DNA of 64,000 nucleotides from Hymenobacter nivis (GTDB lineage: Bacteria > Bacteroidota > Bacteroidia > Cytophagales > Hymenobacteraceae): positions 297,655-361,654 of the forward strand of contig NZ_RCYZ01000006.1 in assembly GCF_006439025.1 (NCBI RefSeq). The letters run 5' to 3'. Positions within the stretch are counted from its first letter, which is position 1; each line of letters begins with the position of its first letter. Below are positions 8,883 to 17,414 of this stretch, one piece after another. The translations under genes and the position numbers were made by a program. The notes beneath the pieces were generated by a model. That model saw nothing but the letters and a program-made list of their open reading frames with translations, was not told where the DNA came from and made no database searches.

Positions 8883-10829
8883 ATGCGCGGAATCCTGGTT
8901 GCTTTCCTGTTGCTATTGGCCAGCTTGGCCCGGGCCCAGGGCTCCGCCGAGCTGCGCGGCCGCGTGGTGGATGCCGAAACGGGCCAGCCGGTGCCCAACG
9001 CGCAAGTGGGCGTGGCCGGCAACCGCCTGGGCACCAGCACCAACGCCGAGGGGGTTTTTACGCTCAGCGTCCCGCCCGCGTACCAGCACGAGCCGCTGGA
9101 GGTGGCCCTGCTCGGCTACCGCAAGTACACCCAGGCATTGCCGCCGCTGCCGGGCCCCGGGTTGGTCATCCGCCTGCAAATCAGCCCCGCGGCGCTGGGC
9201 GAAGTGACGGTGACCAGCTCCGTGACGGGCATCATCCGGGAGGCGGTGGCGCGCATTCCGCGCAACTACCCGGTGCGGCCGGCGCGCCTCACGGGATTCT
9301 ACCGCGAGGCCGAAAGCGCGCGGGGCGACAGCAGCCAGTACCAGTACTTTGCCGAAGGCTTGTTGACGGTGTACCAGGCGGGCTACCAGCACCCCGGCGA
9401 CGACGGGGCAGTGGAAATCCGGGAGTCGCGCAAGGTGGAGCTGCGGGCCCCCGGCACTGCCGACCACAGCTGGTACGGGGGCCCCTTCGTGCCGCACCAG
9501 CTCGATTTTGTGCACCGCCGCGCGGCCTTCATCAACCCAGCCCACTTCCGCGACTACGATTACCGGCTGCTGCCCCAAACCACGTTCCGGGGCCGGCCGG
9601 TGTACGTTATTGCCTTTGCCCCCAAGCCGGGCCGGGCGGCGCGGGCCGATTACGCGGGCCGGCTCTACATTGAGGAAAACAGCTACGCCTTTCTGCGGGC
9701 CGAGTGGCACCGCACACCGGCCGGCCTGCGCCACGAAAACCAGGCGGCCGTGGCCATCGAAGCGCGCGTCAGCCGCGTCGATTACCAGCCCTACGCCGGC
9801 CGCTGGTACCTCAAAAGCGCCCGGCAACGCACCCAGGGCCGCCCGCGGCTGGGCCCCCAGGGGCCCGTCAGCGTGCTGGTGGAATACCTGACCACGGCCA
9901 TTGACACCACGCAGGCGCCCCGGCCCAGCTACGCGGCCCGCGCCCAGTACCGCGACGTGTACCTGGAAAACCCGGTGCCCTATGACTCTACTTTTTGGCA
10001 GCGCCAAACTACGCTGGTGCTGCCCGCGGCCGTGCGGCAGGCGCTGCGCCGGGCGGCCGCGCCGGGCCCCGTAGCGGCGGCCGAAAGCCCGGCCACTGCG
10101 GGGCCCCCAGCCGCCCCGGTGCGCCGCCCGAGCCGGCTGCGCTACGGCTACTTGGTGGGCACCTGGCCGGTGGCGGTATCCGGCGGCGCGGTGCAGGCGG
10201 GGTTTGCGCCGGCCGGCTCAAGCTTTCAAGCGCTGGGCACGGCGGCGTTGCGGGCGCAAAGCGCAACGTATTGGTATGGTTTCTCTTACGAGTACAATGC
10301 CGTGGGCGGGTGGTGGCTGCGCCTGGCCTCGCGCAGCGGCTTCGGGCGGCTGGGCGGCAGCGGCTGGGAGGGCGGCCTGGCCTACGAGCGCAACCTCAAC
10401 CCGCGCCGCCGGCCGGTTTTGGCGCGGGCGGGGCTCACGTATTTTCGCCAAACCGTGGGCCGCGACCTGGGGCCCTACCACAACCCCGACGCCGGCCTGC
10501 GCGTGGCCGGCACCGCCTTCAAAGCCGACGAAATTGGCCTGACGCTGCAAACCACCACGGGGGCCCTGCAGCCCAAGCTGGGCCTGGGCCTGGAGCTGAG
10601 CCGCCGCCTGGAGCTGGTGGCCGACGCGGGCTGCCTGCTCTTCCCGCGCACCCGCACCCAGCTGGCCCTCGACGAGCGCAGCGGCTTCTGGCTCAGCCGC
10701 AGCGCGGCCGCCTTCGACCTGCCCACCGCCGAGGCCACCCTGCGCGTGAATGGCCAGCCGGCCACCGCCGCGCCGTGGCAGCCCGGCCGGCTCACCTTCA
10801 GCTTCGGGCTGCTGTACCGGCCGCGGTAG
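8883..10829 (+). CDS. Carboxypeptidase-regulatory-like domain outer-membrane protein
   Basis: A 648-aa exported protein of the DUF5686-like or TonB-receptor-less class. A signal peptide (MRGILVAFLLLLASLARAQG) is followed by a CarboxypepD_reg-like beta-sandwich at about 22-105 (LRGRVVDAETGQPVPNAQVGV). A long domain (about 115-380) holds FYREAES, GRPVYVIAFAPK and RLYIEENSYAFLRAEW, typical of Bacteroidota surface proteins that bind or anchor material. From about 420 the sequence is beta-rich and ends LTFSFGLLYRPR, suggesting a C-terminal barrel. No TonB box or plug is visible. Function is unknown. The gene stands alone, 200 bp after asd. Confidence 0.75.
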   Translation: MRGILVAFLLLLASLARAQGSAELRGRVVDAETGQPVPNAQVGVAGNRLGTSTNAEGVFTLSVPPAYQHEPLEVALLGYRKYTQALPPLPGPGLVIRLQISPAALGEVTVTSSVTGIIREAVARIPRNYPVRPARLTGFYREAESARGDSSQYQYFAEGLLTVYQAGYQHPGDDGAVEIRESRKVELRAPGTADHSWYGGPFVPHQLDFVHRRAAFINPAHFRDYDYRLLPQTTFRGRPVYVIAFAPKPGRAARADYAGRLYIEENSYAFLRAEWHRTPAGLRHENQAAVAIEARVSRVDYQPYAGRWYLKSARQRTQGRPRLGPQGPVSVLVEYLTTAIDTTQAPRPSYAARAQYRDVYLENPVPYDSTFWQRQTTLVLPAAVRQALRRAAAPGPVAAAESPATAGPPAAPVRRPSRLRYGYLVGTWPVAVSGGAVQAGFAPAGSSFQALGTAALRAQSATYWYGFSYEYNAVGGWWLRLASRSGFGRLGGSGWEGGLAYERNLNPRRRPVLARAGLTYFRQTVGRDLGPYHNPDAGLRVAGTAFKADEIGLTLQTTTGALQPKLGLGLELSRRLELVADAGCLLFPRTRTQLALDERSGFWLSRSAAAFDLPTAEATLRVNGQPATAAPWQPGRLTFSFGLLYRPR

Positions 10830-10900
10830 GGCCCCGGGGGCGAGGTTCCCTCAAAGTGAGCAGATAGCCTCCCGGTACGCCCCGGCCGTATGGGCTTGGT

Positions 10901-11503
10901 ATGAAGCTAGGCTTGGAATTTTACCAGCGGCCCGACGTGCTGCAAATTGCCCGCGAGCTGCTGGGTAAACACCTTTACACCAGCATTGACGGGGTGATAA
11001 CCGCCGGCCGGGTGGTCGAAACCGAGGCCTACCGCCACGAGGGCGACCACTCGATGACCATGCACCTGCAACGCAAGCGCCAGCAAGCCAGCGCCTTGTA
11101 CGTGCCCGGCGGCCACGCCTACATCTACACCGTGTACGCCCGGCACGCGCTGTTCAACATCGCCACCCACGACGCCGCCCACCCCGATACGGTGCTCATC
11201 CGGGCCATCGAGCCGCTGGTGGGCGTGGACGAGATGCTGCGCCGCCGTGGCCTGGGGGCCCCCGCGCGCGCCCTCACCGCGGGCCCCGGCGTGCTTACCC
11301 AGGCGCTGGGCATCACGCCCGCCCTCAGCGGCACGGCCCTGGATGGCAACGTATTATGGTTTGAAGACCACGGCGAAACCGTGCCCGCCGCCGATGTGCT
11401 GGCCAGCGCCCGCGTGGGCCTGGCCTACGCCGGGGCCGAGGCCGCGGCGCTGCCCTGGCGCTTCCGCATCGTTGGCAGCCAGTGGACCAGCCCCGCCAAG
11501 TAG
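10901..11503 (+). CDS. DNA-3-methyladenine glycosylase (AAG/MPG family)
   Basis: A base-excision repair enzyme that removes alkylated purines such as 3-methyladenine from DNA. At 200 aa it has the usual length of the bacterial AAG/MPG family. The catalytic glutamate sits in RVVETEAYRHEGD. The family signatures ALYVPGGHAYIYTVYARHALFNI, VLIRAIEP and LTAGPGVLTQALGI are all present. The frame starts at an ATG giving MKLGLEFYQRPDVLQIARELLGK, matching family N-termini. It lies 71 bp after the previous gene and may be transcribed alone. Confidence 0.93.
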   Translation: MKLGLEFYQRPDVLQIARELLGKHLYTSIDGVITAGRVVETEAYRHEGDHSMTMHLQRKRQQASALYVPGGHAYIYTVYARHALFNIATHDAAHPDTVLIRAIEPLVGVDEMLRRRGLGAPARALTAGPGVLTQALGITPALSGTALDGNVLWFEDHGETVPAADVLASARVGLAYAGAEAAALPWRFRIVGSQWTSPAK

Positions 11504-11561
11504 CGCGCCCTTTACCACCCCAGCTGCGTATCGTTAGCTGAATTTTATATCTCCCCTTATC

Positions 11562-12161
11562 ATGGCTACTTCTGAAGATAACTTGGGCGGCCGGCTGCCG
11601 CTGCTGGCGCCCGACGCCCTCGACGCCGACCAGCAAAAACTCTACGACGCGCTGACGGCCAAGATGGTACCCTGGGCCAACCAGTCGGGCTTCCGGGCCG
11701 ATACCGCCGACGGCCGCGTCATCGGGCCGTTCAACGCCATGCTGCGCAGCCCGCGCATCAGCCAAGCTTTGCTGGCCCTCACCAACGCCGAGGGCGAATT
11801 TACCGCGCTCAGCGAGCGGGTGCGCCAAGTGGTCATCCTCACCGTGGGGGCCCTGTGGCGGGCCGACTACGAGCTGTACGCCCACGCCGCCGTGGGGGCC
11901 CAAGCCGGCTTCGACGCCGCCACCGTGGGGGCCCTGGTGGCCGGCGAGAAGCCCGCCGCGCTCTCCGCCGCCGAAAGCCTGGCCTACGACCTCACCCACC
12001 GCCTCACCGCCCAGCACCAAATACCGGCCGACCTGTACGGGCAAGCAGTGGCCACTTTCGGCGAGAAGGGCGTGGTGGACCTGATCTACCTCGCCGGCCA
12101 CTACATGATTATTTCCGGATTGCTTAATACCTTCGCCGTCCCCGCGCCGGCTCCCTCCTGA
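11562..12161 (+). CDS. Carboxymuconolactone decarboxylase-family protein
   Basis: An all-helical 199-aa protein of the CMD/AhpD superfamily. The core is ERVRQVVILTVGALWRADYELYAHAAVGAQAGFD followed by a second helical half ending DLIYLAGHYMIISGLLNTF. The thiol pair CxxC of AhpD is absent (the place reads LWRADY), so a peroxidase role is unlikely. It fits the large CMD-like group without redox cysteines, whose substrates are mostly unknown. Nothing in the neighbours points to aromatic degradation. Confidence 0.82.
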   Translation: MATSEDNLGGRLPLLAPDALDADQQKLYDALTAKMVPWANQSGFRADTADGRVIGPFNAMLRSPRISQALLALTNAEGEFTALSERVRQVVILTVGALWRADYELYAHAAVGAQAGFDAATVGALVAGEKPAALSAAESLAYDLTHRLTAQHQIPADLYGQAVATFGEKGVVDLIYLAGHYMIISGLLNTFAVPAPAPS

Positions 12162-12194
12162 TTTATCAGGTAATAGGCCGTTGGATGTGAGCGT

Positions 12195-12226
12195 TTTGGA
12201 TGCCGGTTGGTATTTGCTTACTTTAG
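12195..12226 (+). promoter_or_regulatory. Candidate Bacteroidota-type promoter
   Basis: A TTTG at 12195-12198 is followed, after a 20-bp spacer, by TACTTTAG at 12219-12226. This is close to the consensus -33 TTTG and -7 TAnnTTTG. It ends 21 bp before the ATG of the sugar dehydrogenase gene. Confidence 0.45.
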
Positions 12227-12247
12227 GGGGTCTTTTGCTGTTTTCGC

Positions 12248-13642
12248 ATGAAAAAAAACTTGCTTCTCGTGGGGTTGGCGGCGGGCCTGGGGGCCCCCGC
12301 GGCCCGGGCCCAAGCGCCGGCGCTGGCCACGTTTCCGGTGGGCACGGCCACCGTCACGGTGTCGGAGCTGACGCCCGGGCTGGCCACCATCTGGGAGCTG
12401 GCCTGGGGCCCCGACGACTTCCTGTGGGCCACCGAGCGCGCCGGGCGCATCAGCCGCATCAACCCCACCACCGGGGCGGTGCTGCCGCTGCTCACCATCG
12501 ACGACGTGACGCAGAACAACGAGAGCGGCTTGTTGGGCATGGCCCTGCACCCCGATTTTGCCACCCAGCCCTACGTGTACGTGGTGTACAACTACACCGA
12601 GCAGGGGGCCCTGAAGGAGAAGCTGGTGCGCTACACCTACGCCGCTGCCGCCGGCACGCTGGGGGCCCCGCTGGTGCTGCTGGGCGGCATTGGGGCCACC
12701 ACCACGCACAGCGGCTCGCGCCTGCTCATCCTGCCCGACCGCACCCTGCTGATGACCACCGGCGACGCCCAGCAGCAGCCCGAGGCCCAGAACAAAGCCT
12801 CGCTGAACGGCAAAATCCTGCGCCTGAACCTCGACGGCACCGTGCCGGCCGACAACCCCACGCCCGGCAGCTACGTGTACACGCTGGGCCACCGCAACCC
12901 CCAGGGCCTGGTGCAGCTCGCCGATGGCCGCCTCTACAGCTCGGAGCACGGCCCCAACAACGACGACGAAATCAACAAGATAGAAGTGGGCCGCAACTAC
13001 GGCTGGCCCACCGTGGAGGGCCTCTGCAACCTGCCGGCCGAGGCCGCGTTCTGCGCCGCCAACAACGTGCGCGAGCCCCTCACCACCTGGACGCCCACCA
13101 TCGCCCCGGCCGCCCTCAAGTACTACGACCACCCCGCCATTCCGGGCTGGCGCGGCAGCCTGCTGGCGGCGGCCCTGGGCGGCCGCCGCCTCGTGCAGAT
13201 GCCCCTGGATGCCAGCGGCATGACCATCACGGCCCGCAACGAGTTTCTGGCCACCTTTGGCCGCCTGCGCAGCCTGTGCGTGTCGCCGGCCGGCCGGGTA
13301 TACGTGGGCACTAGCAACCGCGACGGCCGCGGCACCCCCGCCACCGCCGACGACCGCATTTTGGTGCTCGAAAACCGGGCCTACATGCCCACGGCCAACC
13401 GCAACGCCGCGGCCGTCAAGTTCGAGATTTTTCCCAACCCCGCCCGCCAGCAGGCCAGCCTCACGCTGCCCGCCCCGGGGGCCCACGTCACCATCTGCGA
13501 CATGCTGGGCCGCCGCCTGCGCGAGCAGTCCGTGGCCGGCCTCACCGCCACTCTCGACCTGGTCGGCCTGCCCGCCGGCCGCTACTTGGTGGCCGTGGCC
13601 ACCGCCGCCGGCACCGCCACCAGGCCCCTGAGCGTGGAGTAA
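12248..13642 (+). CDS. Secreted PQQ-dependent sugar dehydrogenase-like protein with type IX sorting domain
   Basis: A 464-aa beta-propeller of the GSDH (soluble glucose/aldose sugar dehydrogenase) family. A signal peptide (MKKNLLLVGLAAGLGAPAARAQ) leads to propeller blades with family motifs: WELAWGPDDFLWATERAG, LLGMALHPDF, LLMTTGDAQ, YTLGHRNPQGLV, SSEHGPNNDDEINKIE and NYGWPTVEG. About 85 C-terminal residues (FEIFPNPARQQASLTL to the end) form a type A sorting domain for type IX export. Known relatives oxidise sugars with pyrroloquinoline quinone in the periplasm or outside. Whether this one binds PQQ cannot be judged by eye. Confidence 0.88.
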   Translation: MKKNLLLVGLAAGLGAPAARAQAPALATFPVGTATVTVSELTPGLATIWELAWGPDDFLWATERAGRISRINPTTGAVLPLLTIDDVTQNNESGLLGMALHPDFATQPYVYVVYNYTEQGALKEKLVRYTYAAAAGTLGAPLVLLGGIGATTTHSGSRLLILPDRTLLMTTGDAQQQPEAQNKASLNGKILRLNLDGTVPADNPTPGSYVYTLGHRNPQGLVQLADGRLYSSEHGPNNDDEINKIEVGRNYGWPTVEGLCNLPAEAAFCAANNVREPLTTWTPTIAPAALKYYDHPAIPGWRGSLLAAALGGRRLVQMPLDASGMTITARNEFLATFGRLRSLCVSPAGRVYVGTSNRDGRGTPATADDRILVLENRAYMPTANRNAAAVKFEIFPNPARQQASLTLPAPGAHVTICDMLGRRLREQSVAGLTATLDLVGLPAGRYLVAVATAAGTATRPLSVE

Positions 13643-13834
13643 GCAGGGGCCCCACAAGGGTTGCCCAGGCAATAAAACCTCTCTTTCCGGTCAGCAGTAG
13701 GAATTTCAACCGCGGAAACGCTGTTGCCCGCCGACGATTATCCGACAAGGAAAGCAAACGCCGGGCCTGCGCCCACCAAGCCAGCTGGCCGAGGCAGTGC
13801 CGTATCCTTGTGCTCGTAAGACGAATTATTTGCC

Positions 13835-14140
13835 ATGAAGCCCCCGAAATTTCAGGTTGACCAAGCCATTGTGTGCGTCAACGACGACTTCAGCATCCTG
13901 CTGGCCCAAAACCCCAACATCCGCGTGCCCAAATCGGGCCCCGTGTACCACGTGCGCGCCCTCTACGCCGTGGGCGGGGCCTGGGGCCTGACGCTGGCCG
14001 AGGTGCACAACGAGGACGTGGCCCCCGGCTACCCCGAAGCCAATTTCAACGAAGACCGCTTTGCCCCGTTGGAAATGCTGCCCAACGACGCCCTGGCCGA
14101 GCTACTGGCCGAATCCCTGGAGCTGCAACCGGTGGTGTAA
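13835..14140 (+). CDS. Conserved hypothetical protein, 101 aa
   Basis: A small acidic soluble protein without a signal peptide. The body is beta-rich (QAIVCVNDDFSILLAQNP, PVYHVRALYAVGGAWGLTLAEV) with a helical C-terminus (NDALAELLAESLEL). I do not recognise a named family. Its codon use matches the GC-rich chromosome, and the TATCCTTG 20-30 bp upstream may be a -7 element. Function unknown. Confidence 0.7.
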   Translation: MKPPKFQVDQAIVCVNDDFSILLAQNPNIRVPKSGPVYHVRALYAVGGAWGLTLAEVHNEDVAPGYPEANFNEDRFAPLEMLPNDALAELLAESLELQPVV

Positions 14141-14191
14141 GGCCCTGGTAGGGTTGGCTGAAGAAGCCGCTAACACTGATTTCCACCCAAA

Positions 14192-14502
14192 AGCAAGTCC
14201 GGTCTTGGGCTTGCGGCCCAGCGCGTGGCCGTGGATTCCTTCACCCAAACGACGCCACTGTCAGCGGAATTTGCCGATGCCGAGTCGGGCAAGTAGAACC
14301 AGCGCCTCCGGCTGGCCGCCGCGATGGCCCTGGCCAAGTTGCGGGGCCCCACGCTGCTCATCGCCACGCCTGGCTGGCCCTTGCGAAACGCGGGCTTCAT
14401 CTTTCAACTCCGCGACGCGGGAGTGGACTTCGTTTGCTGCGACATGCCCGACGCCGACACTCTCACCGTCGCACTTTTTGCGTTCATTGACGCGGGGTGC
14501 GT
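14192..14502 (+). pseudogene. Serine recombinase (resolvase) relic
   Basis: A decayed fragment of a resolvase/invertase catalytic domain. Read from 14192 the frame gives SKSGLGLAAQRVAVDSF, then AEFADAESGK, an in-frame TAG at 14294-14296, then LAAAMALAKLRG, LRNAGFIFQLRDAGVDFVCC and DMPDADTLTVALFAF. These are the conserved middle blocks of Tn-associated serine recombinases. The N-terminal catalytic serine region and everything beyond the dimer helix are gone. The DRLSR block has become TPGWPLRN. The relic abuts a strong terminator hairpin. It points to past mobile-element activity left of the main island. Confidence 0.8.
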
Positions 14503-14515
14503 TAAATCCGGCAAC

Positions 14516-14565
14516 GAAAACGGGCCAGGTTGGCGGCTAAGATGCCGCCAACCTGGCCCGTTTTC
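14516..14565. terminator. Bidirectional intrinsic terminator
   Basis: A perfect 22-bp stem (arms 14516-14537 and 14544-14565) with a 6-nt loop. The GC-rich core is flanked by AAAA on the left and TTTT on the right, so it can stop transcription on both strands. On the minus strand it lies 38 bp past the stop of the FG-GAP gene. Confidence 0.9.
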
Positions 14566-14603
14566 TTCACTACTCCTTCTGGGATGGTAGCGTTAGCCAG
14601 TGG

Positions 14604-17015
14604 CTATTGCCGCACCAAGCGAACTTGCTGGGTGCCGGAGGCACTGCGCAGCTGCACCAGGTAGAGGCCCACCGGGTAGGCGCCCACCTGCAGCTCCACG
14701 TGTTGCAGCGTGCCCCCCTCGGCCCGGCGGCCGGGCAGCTGCGTTACCAAGCGGCCGGTCATGTCGTACACCGCCAGGGTGTAATCCTCGGTTTGCGCCA
14801 GGGCGAAGTTCAGCTGCACCTTATCGGAAGCTGGGTTCGGGTAGGCCAGCAGCTGCGGGGCGACGGCCGCTACTTTGGCTACCACCGGGTGGCTGGCCGA
14901 CGCACGTTTGGCAGCGGGGGCAGCGGTGAGCACTTCGAGGGCGGAGAGCTTGGCCGCGTCCACGCCGCCGGTGCGGGCCAGGGCGGAGAAGTCGAGGTTG
15001 AGCACGCCGTCGGTGACGGTGACGGTGAGCGTCTCGGTGGTGGCCGTCAGGGGCCCCACTTTCTTCACAATGTCGTAGTTGTCGAGCGCCAGGGCCCCCT
15101 CGGCGGCCACGTCGAAGACGCGCTGGCCGGGCTGGGTCCAGTAGGTTTCGGCGAAGTGGAGCACGACGCGGTAGGTGCCGTTGGCCACGGGCAGGGCGTA
15201 GCCGAAGGCGCCTTCGTAGCGCTCGGTCTGGTAGATGGCCGGGTCGGGGGTGCCGGCGATGGGGGCGGTGGTGGCCGACGTGCGGCTGGGGGAGAAGTAC
15301 TGGTCGGCGGCGAAGGTGCCGATCGAGTTCGTCACCGCGGGGCCCCCAGCGTTTAGGCGGTACACTACGGTGGGGGGCGTCGCCACGGTAAAGCTTTGCG
15401 AGCTGGTCGCGGTACCGCTGGGCGTGGTCACGGCAATGGGGCCGGTGGTGGCCCCAGCGGGCACGCTTACCTTGATGGAGGTACCATCGGCGTTGACCAC
15501 AAAGCCGGGTGCCACCGTGCCGTTGAAGGTCACGCTAGTGGCGCCGTTGAAGCCCGTGCCGGTGATGGCCACGCTGGTACCCGCCGCGCCGTTATCGGGC
15601 GAGAAGCTGCTGATGGTAGGGGCCGGCACCTGGTTCAGCCGCACGCTCACCGTGCCGCTATTGCCATTGTTGTAGTTAGCTGCTACAAAGTCCAAGTCGC
15701 CGTCGCCGTCCACGTCGCCCACGGCTACGCTGGCGGGGTTAGCGCCCACGGCGGGGTCGGAGCCACCGGAGAACACGCCCGTGCCGCCGCCTTTGTTATC
15801 TCCCCCGTTCAGGCGCACGCTCACGGTATTGGTGTTCCCACTGGGTACTAGTAGGTCGAGGTCGTCGTCGCCGTCCACGTCGCCCAGCATCAAGGCGCCG
15901 GGGCTGCTTACGGTTAGGTCGGAGCCGCCGGAGAACACGCCCGTGCTACTGCCTTTGTTGTCTCCCCCGTTTAGGCGCACGCTCACGGTGTTGGTGCTTC
16001 CATTGGCCACTACTAGGTCCAGGTCGCCGTCGCTATCCACGTCGCCCAGCGTCAAGTTGCCGGCTCCGCTTATAGTTAGGGTGGAGCCTCCAGAGAACAC
16101 GCCGGTGCCGCCGCCCTTGTTATTGCCCCCGTTCAAGCGCACGCTTATTGTGTTGTCCTGGTTAGTCGCTACTAAGTCTAGGTCGCCGTCGCCGTCCACG
16201 TCGCCCACGGCCACAATTTGGGGGCCAGTGCCCACGGCTGGGTCGGAGCCATTGTAGAACTCGCCCGTGCCGCCGCCGAGGTTGTCTCCTCCGTTCAGGC
16301 GCACGCTTATCGTGGTGCCGCCGGAGCTAGCCGTAAGCAGATCCAGGTCGCCGTCGCCGTCCACGTCGCCCACGGCTATGCCAATGGGATAGGACCCCAC
16401 AGAATAGTCGTCGCCGCCGGAGAACACGCCTTTGCCGCCGCCTTGGTTGTTTCCCCCGTTTAGGCGCACGCTCACCGTGCCGTCGCTGTTGGCATTGGCC
16501 GTGAGCAGGTCGAGGTCGCCGTCGCGGTCCACGTCGCCTAGTACCACGCGTAAGGGGTGGTCGCCAACGGCCACGGTGGTGCCGAGGCTAAATACCCCTG
16601 TCCCAGAACCACTTGCGTTGCCCCCGTTCAAGCCCACGCTCACTGTGCCGCTGCCGTCACCGCCGTAGTTAGCGTTAGCTGCTACAAAGTCCAAGTCGCC
16701 GTCGCCGTCCACGTCGCCCACGGCTACGCTGGCGGGGCCGTTGCCCACAGCAAGGTCAGAGCCGCCGCTGAACGTGCCAGGTGCCATGGCAATAGCAGCC
16801 GTAAACTGATAGGCGTAGGGCACAGCAAGGTGCGTATTGTTCCCGGCCGATGCCGTAGCATTCGTAGGGCTATCGAAGGCGCTTGAAGCCATCGTGTTGC
16901 GGGGTGCCGCTAGGGGGTCGCGAACCGAAACCAGTGGATTGGTGGCGGCTGAACTCAAGCCCGTCAAGGTCAGAGCCAAGCTATTAAGCGGCAGCAGCAG
17001 CAGCCCATATGCCAA
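14604..17015 (-). CDS. FG-GAP/VCBS, IPT and malectin domain secreted protein (start disrupted)
   Basis: An 803-codon body of a large exported protein. Seven FG-GAP/VCBS repeats with calcium loops (GDVDGDGDLDL) fill about residues 70-500. An IPT/TIG domain follows (PTISSFSPDNGAAGTSVAITG), then a malectin-like carbohydrate-binding domain (VVYRLNAGGPAV to DFSALARTGGVDAAKLSALEV). The last 80 residues are a type A sorting domain (AYPNPASDKVQLNF) for type IX secretion. The body opens at a TTG just after a TAA. The hydrophobic stretch at residues 4-24 is clearly a signal-peptide core whose basic N-region lies upstream of that TAA (see 17016-17057). The next ATG at 16892 would omit the signal peptide. 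The gene is therefore probably inactive, weakly expressed, or affected by a sequence error. Confidence 0.82.
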   Translation of the reverse strand: MAYGLLLLPLNSLALTLTGLSSAATNPLVSVRDPLAAPRNTMASSAFDSPTNATASAGNNTHLAVPYAYQFTAAIAMAPGTFSGGSDLAVGNGPASVAVGDVDGDGDLDFVAANANYGGDGSGTVSVGLNGGNASGSGTGVFSLGTTVAVGDHPLRVVLGDVDRDGDLDLLTANANSDGTVSVRLNGGNNQGGGKGVFSGGDDYSVGSYPIGIAVGDVDGDGDLDLLTASSGGTTISVRLNGGDNLGGGTGEFYNGSDPAVGTGPQIVAVGDVDGDGDLDLVATNQDNTISVRLNGGNNKGGGTGVFSGGSTLTISGAGNLTLGDVDSDGDLDLVVANGSTNTVSVRLNGGDNKGSSTGVFSGGSDLTVSSPGALMLGDVDGDDDLDLLVPSGNTNTVSVRLNGGDNKGGGTGVFSGGSDPAVGANPASVAVGDVDGDGDLDFVAANYNNGNSGTVSVRLNQVPAPTISSFSPDNGAAGTSVAITGTGFNGATSVTFNGTVAPGFVVNADGTSIKVSVPAGATTGPIAVTTPSGTATSSQSFTVATPPTVVYRLNAGGPAVTNSIGTFAADQYFSPSRTSATTAPIAGTPDPAIYQTERYEGAFGYALPVANGTYRVVLHFAETYWTQPGQRVFDVAAEGALALDNYDIVKKVGPLTATTETLTVTVTDGVLNLDFSALARTGGVDAAKLSALEVLTAAPAAKRASASHPVVAKVAAVAPQLLAYPNPASDKVQLNFALAQTEDYTLAVYDMTGRLVTQLPGRRAEGGTLQHVELQVGAYPVGLYLVQLRSASGTQQVRLVRQ
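15640..16760. repeat. Tandem FG-GAP coding repeats at DNA level
   Basis: Within the FG-GAP gene the DNA repeats about every 165-175 bp. The calcium-loop coding block (AGGTCGCCGTCGCCGTCC) recurs seven times with few changes, as does the block coding SVRLNGG. Such similarity between units suggests recent duplication or gene conversion and could mislead assembly. Confidence 0.75.
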
Positions 17016-17057
17016 TTAAGGGCGCGAGCTACGCATAGAAAGTAAGCGTATATTCAT
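17016..17057 (-). other. Orphaned start of the FG-GAP gene with in-frame TAA
   Basis: In the same frame as the FG-GAP body, an ATG at 17057 begins MNIRLLSMRSSRP and meets TAA at 17018-17016. It continues as LAYGLLLLPLNSLALTL. Joined across the stop, the two parts form a normal signal peptide: a basic N-region, then a hydrophobic core. One base change would restore a sense codon. Confidence 0.7.
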
Positions 17058-17414
17058 ACGGTTAAAAAGAAAGGGGTTAAAAAAAGAGGGACAGGGAAAA
17101 TGCGAAGGATGAAGCAGTTGGAACACCCAATTCGGCCGGCTTCTAGGCCGCTGCTAGGGTGCCAAGCAAGGCGCTTCGGCAGGCCAGGTATTGAGCAAGA
17201 AAAAGAGAGGAGGGCGGCCGCCTGGGTGTCACTAGCGGAGATAAATTCCTAGAAATAATTAGTGAGCGGACGTGGCTGGTCTACGCTACAAAGGTCCGCG
17301 CCCCGGCAATGCGGCATCATCGCATGAACATGTGAAATTTCAAAAATTTATTATTTTTGTTCAATACCGCTACGGGCTTTTGCCGCTCACTCCGGGCCTG
17401 GTGCCAACTCTGGT
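17058..17414. other. Intergenic region, no gene seen
   Basis: About 357 bp between two minus-strand genes. It is more AT-rich than its surroundings near 17040-17100 and 17320-17360 and should hold the FG-GAP promoter. I see no convincing small gene or hairpin. Confidence 0.3.

Noticed and set aside
12218..13672. Long minus-strand open frame opposite the sugar dehydrogenase
   Set aside because: A GC-rich shadow frame: composition is Gly/Ala/His-rich with no domain, while the plus strand encodes a clear secreted enzyme.
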